Assembly (NCBI GenBank): GCA_002291845.1
Contig: DBAU01000095.1
Location: 1-5,745, forward strand
Source: Alphaproteobacteria bacterium UBA1002
Lineage (GTDB): Bacteria > Pseudomonadota > Alphaproteobacteria > Rickettsiales > UBA998
Direction: 5' to 3'
Length of the DNA: 5,745 nucleotides
Position 1 is the first letter of the stretch. The number at the start of each line of letters is the position of its first letter. Positions 1 to 5,238 of this stretch are shown one piece after another. The position numbers and the translations under genes were made by a program. The notes under the pieces were generated by a model that was not told the origin of the DNA, searched no databases, and worked only from the letters and a program-made list of their open reading frames with translations.

Positions 1-1041
1 GTGATGGTCACCCACGACCGCTATTTCCTAGATAACGTCACCGGCTGGATTCTGGAGCTGGATCGCGGCTCGGGCATTCCCTACGAGGGCAATTACACCT
101 CCTGGCTGGAGCAGAAGAAGAAGCGCCTCGAGCAGGAGGAAAAGGAAGAATCCTCCCGCCAGAAGGCCCTGGAGCGCGAACTGGAATGGGTGCGCTCCTC
201 ACCCAAGGCGCGGCAGGCCAAATCCAAAGCCCGCCTTAAGGCCTATGAGGAATTGCTGGCGAAGGAAGGCCCGCGCCAGACCGGACAGGCGCAGATCATT
301 ATCCCGGCTGGGCCGCGCCTCGGCCAGAAAGTCATCGAGGCGAGCCAGCTGCAGAAGGGCTTTGGTGACCGTCTGCTCATTGACGATCTCTCCTTCTCAC
401 TGCCACCCGGCGGCATTGTCGGCGTGATCGGGCCAAACGGCGCGGGCAAAACCACCCTGTTTCGCATGATCACCGGCAAAGAACAGCCGGATGCGGGGAC
501 CTTCACCGTCGGCGAAACGGTGGTGCTGGGTTATGTGGATCAGTCACGCGATGCACTGAACGATAACGCGTCCGTGTGGGAGGAAATCTCTGGCGGGCTG
601 GAGGAGATTGAGCTGGGCAAAACCAAGATGAAAAGCCGCGCCTACTGCGCTGCATTCAACTTCAAAGGCTCCGACCAGCAAAAGAAGGTCGGCATGTTAT
701 CGGGCGGGGAGCGCAACCGCGTGCATCTGGCGAAAATGCTGAAATCCGGCGTCAACGTGCTGCTGCTCGACGAACCGACCAACGACCTTGACGTGGAAAC
801 CCTGCGTGCGCTGGAGGAAGCGCTGACTGAGTTTGCCGGCTGCGCCGTCATCATCAGCCACGACCGCTGGTTCCTGGATCGCTGCGCCACGCATATCCTC
901 GCCTTTGAGGGGGATTCGCACGTCGAATGGTTCGAGGGCAATTATGCGGATTACGAGGAAGACAAAAAGCGTCGCTTAGGCGAAGCCTCCGTGACGCCAA
1001 CCCGCATGCGCTTCAAGCCGCTGACCCGTAAAGCCAGCTAG
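1..1041 (+). CDS. ettA: Energy-dependent translational throttle protein EttA (ABC-F ATPase), 5' truncated by the window edge
   Basis: This is the C-terminal 346 residues of an ABC-F protein. E. coli EttA is about 555 residues, so roughly 210 N-terminal residues lie off the left edge, and the leading GTG is an internal Val codon. EttA is a cytosolic ribosome-bound ATPase that acts at the E site and gates early elongation according to energy state. The visible part starts at the H-switch of the first ATPase domain (THDRYF, residues 4-9). A charged helical linker that in EttA contacts P-site tRNA follows (about 35-95). The complete second ATPase domain then shows Walker A GPNGAGKT (144-151), Q-loop Gln181, signature LSGGE (233-237), Walker B VLLLDEP (253-259) with catalytic Glu258, and H-switch His287. 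The linker, GPRLG at 104-108 and the GETV segment match EttA more closely than Uup. The TAG stop overlaps the stop of the convergent receiver gene. Confidence 0.95.
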   Translation: MMVTHDRYFLDNVTGWILELDRGSGIPYEGNYTSWLEQKKKRLEQEEKEESSRQKALERELEWVRSSPKARQAKSKARLKAYEELLAKEGPRQTGQAQIIIPAGPRLGQKVIEASQLQKGFGDRLLIDDLSFSLPPGGIVGVIGPNGAGKTTLFRMITGKEQPDAGTFTVGETVVLGYVDQSRDALNDNASVWEEISGGLEEIELGKTKMKSRAYCAAFNFKGSDQQKKVGMLSGGERNRVHLAKMLKSGVNVLLLDEPTNDLDVETLRALEEALTEFAGCAVIISHDRWFLDRCATHILAFEGDSHVEWFEGNYADYEEDKKRRLGEASVTPTRMRFKPLTRKAS

Positions 1042-1637
1042 CGGGATGGCCCTTGCGATGGCCGCTGGGCCTCACGCTCGGTAAATCGCGTCTGCGCCGA
1101 GATCTCCGGACGCAGAGGGAGTTGCAGTGCCGTCCCAATCTGCTTTGCCAGCGCAATGAAGGGATCATAGCTCCGGTCGCTATCGCGCTTGGACACCAGC
1201 GGCACGCCCTGCAAGGCAAGTTGTGGCACCAAGTTTGTGGGGTCGCCATCACTAAACATAATGCACGGGATACGTGCAGCTTTGGGGATGCGCGTCGCAA
1301 GCCATTGCAGACCGGCCGGGTATTCCTGCCGCAGGCCGCGCGTCGCGGAGTCTACGGGGGAGCGTTTCGCCATATTATCGGTCACAATCACCGAAGGGGT
1401 GATGTTCCGTGAACGCATCAGGCCGCTGGAGCCACGTGGGCGGACGGCATCCCCGCGGATCACCGCATTTAGCTGCGCATGATCAGGCAGGGTAATGACC
1501 TCAAACGGGGCATCATACAGCTCCTGCAGAACGTTTTCCAGGCGGCCACGGATCATGCGTGCCCAGCTACATTCATCTTCCACGCATACAATGGTATAGG
1601 GTGCAGGACGCGGCGAGCGGGACGTGGGCGTCGACAT
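1038..1637 (-). CDS. Atypical stand-alone response-regulator receiver domain protein
   Basis: This 199-residue protein has the landmarks of a CheY-like receiver. It has a beta-1 strand ending in the acidic cluster VEDE (19-22), a phospho-acceptor candidate Asp87 in VTDNM, a switch Ser129 after IPCIMF, and Lys150 in LVSKRD. It should be a phosphorylatable cytosolic signalling domain. No DNA-binding or enzymatic output domain follows, only a polar tail (about 170-199), and no histidine kinase is visible nearby. Spacing is unusual: acidic cluster to Asp87 is about 65 residues (about 44 in CheY), and Asp87 to Ser129 is 42 (about 30 in CheY), implying insertions around 60-80 and 90-108. The ATG at 1637 is chosen because AGAAAGG lies about 10 bases upstream and the receiver fold begins soon after; a GTG at 1688 would add 17 unstructured residues. 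It lies about 110 bases downstream of mlaC on the same strand, so cotranscription is possible but unproven. I do not recognise a named family. Confidence 0.8.
   Translation of the reverse strand: MSTPTSRSPRPAPYTIVCVEDECSWARMIRGRLENVLQELYDAPFEVITLPDHAQLNAVIRGDAVRPRGSSGLMRSRNITPSVIVTDNMAKRSPVDSATRGLRQEYPAGLQWLATRIPKAARIPCIMFSDGDPTNLVPQLALQGVPLVSKRDSDRSYDPFIALAKQIGTALQLPLRPEISAQTRFTEREAQRPSQGPSR
1048..1071. other. GC-rich stem-loop just after the ettA stop
   Basis: GGCCC (1048-1052) pairs with GGGCC (1067-1071). Inside it, GCG (1055-1057) pairs with CGC (1063-1065), leaving a 5-base loop with a small TT/T internal loop. It begins 7 bases after the ettA stop, where a terminator would be expected. 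No T-run follows on either strand, so it is not a classical intrinsic terminator. It also lies inside the C-terminal codons of the opposite-strand receiver gene. It may simply reflect GC-rich coding sequence. Confidence 0.25.
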
Positions 1638-1745
1638 CGGCGTGGCCCTTTCTGTGTGGCATACGCGAGGAGCACATAATGGCACCACTTGATGACGATT
1701 TTATGAAGGCCGCCAAACACTTAACGACGAAGCGAACGCCTAGGC
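1638..1745. other. Gap between mlaC and the receiver gene
   Basis: This 108-base gap separates two minus-strand genes. It holds the ribosome binding site of the receiver gene (complement of 1647-1653), a plus-strand small ORF with its own strong site, and the 8-base palindrome GCCTAGGC at 1738-1745. A bulged 7-bp stem pairs 1735-1742 with 1754-1760 around the mlaC stop codon, but no T-tract follows on either strand. I see no convincing sigma-70 promoter for the receiver gene here. Confidence 0.5.
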
Positions 1746-1756
1746 TTATGAGTTAG
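1679..1756 (+). CDS. Candidate small protein ORF (25 aa) or gene remnant
   Basis: A 25-codon ORF starts at ATG 1679 and stops at TAG 1754-1756. It is preceded by GAGGAG at 1667-1672 with a 6-base gap, the best-placed Shine-Dalgarno of any plus-strand ORF here without a known product. The peptide begins MAPLDDDF, is charged (acidic at first, then rich in Lys and Arg), and has no signal peptide or membrane segment. Its last 11 bases overlap the mlaC 3' end on the opposite strand. The pattern DDDF..AAK.L..KR is loosely reminiscent of the first helix of acyl-CoA-binding proteins, so it could be the stub of a deleted gene, but the match is short and weak. No promoter is apparent. It could be real, a remnant or chance. 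Confidence 0.3.
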   Translation: MAPLDDDFMKAAKHLTTKRTPRLMS

Positions 1757-2348
1757 CGTTGGCTTTCGCCTTAGCCGCGAGCTGTTCAATGAGGAAATCC
1801 AGGCCTTTACGGCTCACGACGGCATCAAATTCCGACCGCTGGGTCGCAATCAGGCTGACGCCCTCGACCACGATGTCATAAATCTGATAAACGCCTGCTT
1901 CTTCACGGATTTTATAATCTACCAATACCGCAGGCTGGCCGCCCGGACGCAGAATTTCCGTACTCAGCATATACTGCGCATTCCCCATATCCTGTGCTTT
2001 GAGGATATTGAATTTCTCGCCGCTATACTCCTTCAAACGATTCACATAACTGTTAATAATAAAGGACTTATAGTTCTCGATGTAGGATTGCTTCTGGGGG
2101 TCCGTGGCCGTGCGCCAGTGGCGGCCCAAGACGAAACGGCCCACCCAGTCGATGGCAATATTGCCCTCAAAAATCTGTTTCAGGGCAACATCCTTCTGGT
2201 TGAGGTCGGTTTTACCGTCCTCCAGAACCGCGACGACGCGGCCCGCCAGATCCTCGACAAATTGCTTGGCACCATTTTGGTCCCCCGCAAGCGAGGCCTG
2301 GGGCAGCAACAACCCAAGGATGAGGAATAGGGCGGAAAGACGCTTCAT
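1746..2348 (-). CDS. mlaC: MlaC/Ttg2D family periplasmic phospholipid-binding protein
   Basis: This 200-residue protein is the soluble periplasmic carrier of the Mla system. It ferries phospholipid between the outer-membrane MlaA complex and the inner-membrane MlaFEDB ABC transporter and so maintains lipid asymmetry. A Sec signal peptide occupies about residues 1-21: MKR, a hydrophobic core rich in Leu, and a cleavage site after SLA. The mature part shows the family layout: helical N-terminal segment, W-G-R-FVLGRHWRTAT region (68-82), YKSFIINSY (93-101), and the diagnostic DIVVEGVSLIATQRSEF stretch (158-174) followed by GLDFLIEQL near the end. Length is typical. It starts 3 bases after the mlaA stop, with AAAAGG inside the mlaA 3' end as a ribosome site, so the two are almost certainly one operon. 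The transporter genes mlaFED are not in the window. A run of alternating Ala, Lys and Asn forms the C-terminus. Confidence 0.93.
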   Translation of the reverse strand: MKRLSALFLILGLLLPQASLAGDQNGAKQFVEDLAGRVVAVLEDGKTDLNQKDVALKQIFEGNIAIDWVGRFVLGRHWRTATDPQKQSYIENYKSFIINSYVNRLKEYSGEKFNILKAQDMGNAQYMLSTEILRPGGQPAVLVDYKIREEAGVYQIYDIVVEGVSLIATQRSEFDAVVSRKGLDFLIEQLAAKAKANANS

Positions 2349-2351
2349 CGA

Positions 2352-3170
2352 CTATTCTGCCTTTTCTTCCGTACCACTGGTTTTCAGATTGATCGGCCCC
2401 GTGGTTTTCGGTCCGCCATTAATCCGGCCGGCACGGTTCTCGATGAGGGCTACACGGCGTTGCAGATAGGCGCTGCGGAAAGTGGCATAGGGATCGAGCG
2501 AGGTGCGGTAGATCTCATCCGTGGTCGGCAGGATATTGGCGCGGGTATCAATCGCGCTGGCAATCGTGCGGGCGATCACGAATTCATCATCCGCGTAGTT
2601 GAACGGATCGCTGAACCAGTCGACCACCGTACCGCTGATACCGCGGGTAGAGCTAGGGCCGAGGATCGGAATCACGATGTATGGACCCGCTCCGACACCA
2701 TAATGGCCAAGGGTTTGCTCGAAATCCTCATCTCGCACGCTGATGCCGGCGGGCTCGGTGACGTCAAACAGACCGCCCACACCGACGGTGGAGTTCAGGA
2801 TAAATGACCACAGTGCAGAAAACGCGTTTTGCGGATCAAGCTGCAGAGTGGAGTTGAAGAAAATCAGCGGCATACGCAGGTTGGTCAGCACATTGCTCAC
2901 ACGCTGGCGACCGAATTCTGGCACCACATAACGATAACCGGTGGCCACGGGGCGCAGCAGCACGGTGTCCACGCCTTCGTTGAAGCGGAAAATGACGCGG
3001 TTCACGGACTCCAGCGGATCATTGATATCACCCTCTGCCGTCGGATTCGCCGCGCAGCCAAGGAGCACCAACGCCACCAGTCCCGCGCGCCCATACCGCC
3101 AGCTTTGCGCCATTCCGCGGGAGATTTTCGCCGCACTACGCTGAATCATGTCCACACTCGCCGAAACCAT
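2352..3170 (-). CDS. mlaA: MlaA/VacJ family outer-membrane lipoprotein
   Basis: MlaA sits in the inner leaflet of the outer membrane, usually with a porin, and removes mislocalised phospholipid from the outer leaflet for delivery to MlaC. The protein has a lipobox LLGC (36-39, Cys39 as the lipidated residue), then the family signature NDPLESVNRVIFRFNEGVD (50-68). It continues with the conserved RMPLIFFNSTLQ (99-110), N-S-T-VGVGGLFD (126-136) and LGHYGVGAGPYIVIPILGPS (154-173) regions. Start choice is uncertain. ATG 3170 has an AGAAAG about 7 bases upstream but gives a 38-residue signal peptide. Met20 (ATG at 3113) gives a textbook 19-residue lipoprotein signal but has little ribosome site. 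Met8 (3149) is intermediate. The C-terminal 30 residues after about 240 are polar and likely disordered. mlaC follows 3 bases downstream. Confidence 0.94.
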   Translation of the reverse strand: MVSASVDMIQRSAAKISRGMAQSWRYGRAGLVALVLLGCAANPTAEGDINDPLESVNRVIFRFNEGVDTVLLRPVATGYRYVVPEFGRQRVSNVLTNLRMPLIFFNSTLQLDPQNAFSALWSFILNSTVGVGGLFDVTEPAGISVRDEDFEQTLGHYGVGAGPYIVIPILGPSSTRGISGTVVDWFSDPFNYADDEFVIARTIASAIDTRANILPTTDEIYRTSLDPYATFRSAYLQRRVALIENRAGRINGGPKTTGPINLKTSGTEEKAE

Positions 3171-3267
3171 AACTACACTTTCTATAGGATTTTAAAGGCA
3201 CACTCTCTGGAATCCGCTACAAAAAACGTCAACAGATTTTGGAAAGCAAGCGCAGATCGCACTATCG

Positions 3268-3273
3268 TATAAT
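3268..3273 (+). promoter_or_regulatory. Candidate -10 element (TATAAT) for the metF transcript
   Basis: A consensus TATAAT sits 30 bases before the upstream-ORF start codon, in the AT-rich gap. Transcription would begin near 3280, leaving a leader of about 24 bases before the ORF. No TTGACA-like -35 lies 16-18 bases upstream; TTGGAA at 3239-3244 is 23 bases away, and there is no extended -10 TGN. It may be activator-dependent or fortuitous in AT-rich DNA. Confidence 0.4.
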
Positions 3274-3292
3274 AAGATTAAAAAATTACGCT

Positions 3293-3298
3293 AGAGGA
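3293..3298 (+). promoter_or_regulatory. Ribosome binding site of the metF upstream ORF
   Basis: AGAGGA lies 5 bases before ATG 3304. It is a better-spaced site than the AGGGG (3357-3361) located 10 bases before the metF ATG, which supports real translation of the upstream ORF and coupling into metF. Confidence 0.5.
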
Positions 3299-3303
3299 TC
3301 ACT

Positions 3304-3375
3304 ATGCGTTATTTGTCCTATCTCGACTGTTTGGTCAACTGTGCTAACTTTGCCACAGGGGCGCACGGGATATGA
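3304..3375 (+). CDS. Upstream ORF / putative leader peptide (23 aa) translationally coupled to metF
   Basis: ATG 3304 opens a 23-codon frame beginning MRYLSYLDCLVNC and ending at TGA 3373-3375. That stop overlaps the metF ATG (3372-3374) in the classic ATGA coupling arrangement. It has a good ribosome site (AGAGGA, 5-base spacing) and lies just downstream of a TATAAT. The peptide is mildly hydrophobic with two Cys at positions 9 and 13, and has no internal Met codons, so a Met-codon attenuation mechanism is unlikely. Terminating ribosomes could reinitiate on metF and melt a hairpin that covers the metF ribosome site. The peptide itself matches no family I know. It could be a cis-acting uORF, a functional small protein, or chance. 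Confidence 0.45.
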   Translation: MRYLSYLDCLVNCANFATGAHGI

Positions 3376-3385
3376 GTACCCTGGG
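3353..3385 (+). promoter_or_regulatory. Possible hairpin sequestering the metF ribosome binding site
   Basis: CAGGG (3356-3360) pairs with CCCTG (3379-3383), extended by CC (3353-3354) with GG (3384-3385) around a bulged A3355. The stem covers most of the AGGGG ribosome site (3357-3361) and leaves the metF ATG in an 18-base loop. A ribosome finishing the upstream ORF would open it. The stem is short and its stability was judged by eye only. Confidence 0.3.
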
Positions 3386-4295
3386 ACAGCGCGTCTATTA
3401 CCAGCGGCTTAAAGACCTTTTCGCGCAGGCCCCTTCCTGCGTTTCATTTGAATTTTTTCCCCCAAAAACCCACGAAGCCGAGGAAAAACTATGGGCAACG
3501 CTGCAATGGCTGGCACCGCTGAAACCCGCCTTTGTCTCCGTCACCTACGGCGCGGGCGGCACCACCCGCGAGCGAACCCATGCGACGGTGGCACGTATCC
3601 TGAAAGACACGCCGCTCACGCCCGCGGCGCATCTGACCTGCGTCGGAGCCAGCCGCGCCGAAATTGACGCGATCGCCACCGAATATTGGGAGCTCGGGGT
3701 ACGCCACATTGTCGCGCTACGCGGCGATTGTGCGGAGGGCAAGCCTTACACCCCGCACCCGGACGGCTATGCCTATGCGTGCGATCTGGTGGAAGGCCTC
3801 CGCCGCATCGGCGACTTTGAAATCAGCGTAGCGGCCTATCCGGAAGTACATCCGGAAGCCTTCAGCCGTCAGCAAGACCTCGACAACCTGAAGCGCAAGA
3901 TTGACTGCGGGGCGACGCGGGCCATCACCCAGTTCTTTTTCGATGCCGAGATTTATCTGCGCTTCCGCGACATGGCCGCGCGCCGGGGTATCACGGTGCC
4001 GATGGTGCCGGGCATTCTGCCCGTGACCAACTACGCCCAGCTAACGCGTTTCGCCAAAATGTCCGGGGCGAGCGTGCCCTCATGGATTGCCCATCTGTTT
4101 GATGGGCTGGATGATAACCCCGAGCTGCGCAATCTTGTTTCTGCCTCGATCGCGGCGGAGCAATGCCGCCTGCTGCGCGGAGAGGGCGTGGAGGAGTTCC
4201 ATTTCTACACGCTCAATCGCGCCCGCCTGACCATGGCCATCTGCCACATCCTTGGCGTACGTTCAGAGGCTGCGCGCGGGGCTGTAGAGGGCTAA
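3372..4295 (+). CDS. metF: 5,10-methylenetetrahydrofolate reductase
   Basis: MetF is a cytosolic FAD enzyme that reduces 5,10-methylene-THF to 5-methyl-THF, the methyl donor for methionine synthesis. The 307 residues (E. coli MetF has 296) form one TIM barrel with all the family landmarks. These are FEFFPPKT (26-33; Glu27 corresponds to the catalytic Glu28 of E. coli), FVSVTYGAGGTTRERTH (54-70), HLTCVGASR (87-95), ALRGD (115-119; Asp119 as E. coli Asp120), HPEA (160-163), ITQFFFD (185-191; Gln187 as E. coli Gln183), VPGILPVTNY (212-221), LFDGLDD (242-248) and FHFYTLNR (276-283). The start at 3372 fits the family N-terminus and overlaps the upstream ORF stop. AGGGG lies 10 bases upstream. The gene is convergent with rsmD, and the stop codons overlap by 4 bases. 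Confidence 0.96.
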   Translation: MSTLGQRVYYQRLKDLFAQAPSCVSFEFFPPKTHEAEEKLWATLQWLAPLKPAFVSVTYGAGGTTRERTHATVARILKDTPLTPAAHLTCVGASRAEIDAIATEYWELGVRHIVALRGDCAEGKPYTPHPDGYAYACDLVEGLRRIGDFEISVAAYPEVHPEAFSRQQDLDNLKRKIDCGATRAITQFFFDAEIYLRFRDMAARRGITVPMVPGILPVTNYAQLTRFAKMSGASVPSWIAHLFDGLDDNPELRNLVSASIAAEQCRLLRGEGVEEFHFYTLNRARLTMAICHILGVRSEAARGAVEG

Positions 4296-4858
4296 ACCGC
4301 GGATGACTGGCTGAGCACCACCACACGCGCACTGCCATAGGTGCGGTCAGTGACCATTGTCAGCCCTTCAGGTGCCGTAAAATCTTCCCGTGCCGACATC
4401 TCCGCCACAATCAGGCCGCCCTCAGCCAGCCATCGCCCTGCCATTACGGCACGCAGAATACCCGGGAGCAGCTCCTTTTTATACGGGGGATCGATAAAGA
4501 CCACCCGGCACGGCTCGGGGGCCGGGGGGAGTTGCGTGGCCTCGGCGCGCAGCACGGTGCAATGCGCTGTCTCGCGGAATTTCTCCGCCGAGGCGCTCAC
4601 CAGCGCCAGGGCCTCCCGCGTGCGGTCGATAAAATACGCGTGGCGCGCGCCGCGTGAGAGCGCCTCCAGCCCCATCGCGCCGGAGCCGCAGCAGATATCG
4701 GCCACCGCGGCGCCGGGCAGCATCGGCCCGTCGGGGTGATGGGCATGCATCACGATGTTGAAAATGGCCTCCCGCGTGCGGGCACCGGTGGGGCGGATGT
4801 CGCGGCCCTGCGGCGCTTCCAGCTTACGGCCCCGGTGCTTGCCCGCGATGATCTGCAT
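4292..4858 (-). CDS. rsmD: 16S rRNA (guanine(966)-N(2))-methyltransferase RsmD
   Basis: RsmD is a cytosolic class I methyltransferase that uses S-adenosylmethionine to methylate G966 of 16S rRNA in the assembling 30S subunit. The 188 residues start MQIIAGKHRGRKL, the usual family N-terminus. RPTGARTREAIFNI (22-35) follows, then the SAM-binding motif I DICCGSGAMGLEALSRGA (54-71) and the catalytic DPPY (123-126). Motif I reads ICCGSG where many relatives have LFAGTG, a mild variation. ATG 4858 is preferred over the adjacent GTG 4861 because GGAGG (complement of 4866-4870) lies 7 bases upstream of it and the family begins this way. The ATG overlaps the stop of the ACT gene in a TGATG junction, pointing to translational coupling. 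The gene is last in the block and convergent with metF. Confidence 0.95.
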   Translation of the reverse strand: MQIIAGKHRGRKLEAPQGRDIRPTGARTREAIFNIVMHAHHPDGPMLPGAAVADICCGSGAMGLEALSRGARHAYFIDRTREALALVSASAEKFRETAHCTVLRAEATQLPPAPEPCRVVFIDPPYKKELLPGILRAVMAGRWLAEGGLIVAEMSAREDFTAPEGLTMVTDRTYGSARVVVLSQSSAV

Positions 4859-5238
4859 CACACCACCTCCGTAATGCGGTAGCCATCGGCCTCCAGCGCA
4901 GCGCAGGCCGCGGCCCAGTGCGCCTCGCGCACCAGCAGGTAATCGGTGTCATGGGTAGAGACCGCAAAGACGGGAATGGCGGCATCGGCCAAGGCACGGG
5001 TGAGGCGGGCGAGAATCCCGGTCAGCGCGAAATCGAGCGTCCCGGCTACGCGCAACGCCCGCCACCCGGCTTCCGTTTTCTCGGCATCCGCCGGGGCTTC
5101 CGCCTCGGGGCCGACCCAGCTGATTTCATCCGGCGTGATGGAGAGGAAACGGCACGCGGCATCGCGCACAGAAGGCAGCGGCGGCAGGCTACGTAGGCGG
5201 CAGACGGAGTAGCGGCCGGGTAAAGCGGTCAACTCCAT
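4858..5238 (-). CDS. ACT domain-containing protein (CASTOR/ACT_7 type)
   Basis: This small cytosolic protein of 126 residues carries the ACT_7 type of ligand-binding domain, related to the ACT repeats of aspartate kinase. The order is: N-terminal LPGRYSVCRL (6-15), FLSITPDEISWV (31-42), E56-GWRALRVAGTLDFALTGILARLT (58-80), then PVFAVSTHDTDYLLV (89-103) and a closing helix. The GxLDFxLxGILAxL and FAVSTxDTDYLLV patterns are typical of these stand-alone proteins. The family is expected to bind amino acids, but the ligand and partner are unknown, so I assign no reaction. The residues between 43 and 57 are Ala/Glu/Pro rich and look like a loop. The ATG overlaps the upstream synthase stop (TGATG), AAAGGTGG gives a ribosome site, and its own stop overlaps the rsmD start, so it is translated within one operon with two rRNA-modification genes. 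Confidence 0.88.
   Translation of the reverse strand: MELTALPGRYSVCRLRSLPPLPSVRDAACRFLSITPDEISWVGPEAEAPADAEKTEAGWRALRVAGTLDFALTGILARLTRALADAAIPVFAVSTHDTDYLLVREAHWAAACAALEADGYRITEVV

Larger units (their letters stand above)
3171..3303. other. Divergent AT-rich intergenic region between mlaA and the metF leader
   Basis: This 133-base stretch is clearly more AT-rich than its surroundings and must drive both mlaA (minus) and metF (plus). On the plus strand it holds a perfect TATAAT and the ribosome site of the upstream ORF. On the minus strand there is a TTGACG (-35 like) at 3227-3232, but the hexamers 16-18 bases further on are not -10 like. I looked for a SAM or SAH riboswitch before metF and recognised none. 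Confidence 0.6.

Noticed and set aside
1053..1412. A 119-codon plus-strand frame antisense to the receiver gene
   Set aside because: The minus-strand frame carries receiver motifs in proper order; this frame shows no domain and is explained as its shadow.
1735..1760. Bulged 7-bp hairpin around the mlaC stop as an intrinsic terminator
   Set aside because: No T-run follows on either strand, the stem is interrupted by a bulge, and it overlaps the mlaC coding end.
3227..3232. TTGACG on the minus strand as the mlaA -35 element
   Set aside because: Hexamers at 16-18 base spacing (AGAGAG, CAGAGA, CCAGAG) do not resemble a -10, so a promoter call is not supported by sequence alone.
2829..3272. A 147-codon plus-strand frame antisense to mlaA
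   Set aside because: It lies opposite a clear mlaA coding region, has no recognisable domain, is His/Arg-rich low-quality sequence and has no good ribosome site. It is a shadow frame.
3280..3371. Possible SAM or SAH riboswitch upstream of metF
   Set aside because: I looked for conserved SAM-I, SAM-II and SAH core motifs and pairing patterns and recognised none; a covariance-model search would be decisive.
4341..4739. A 132-codon plus-strand frame antisense to rsmD
   Set aside because: It is the complement of the strongly conserved rsmD reading frame and is rich in Ser, Arg and Ala as shadows of GC-rich genes are.
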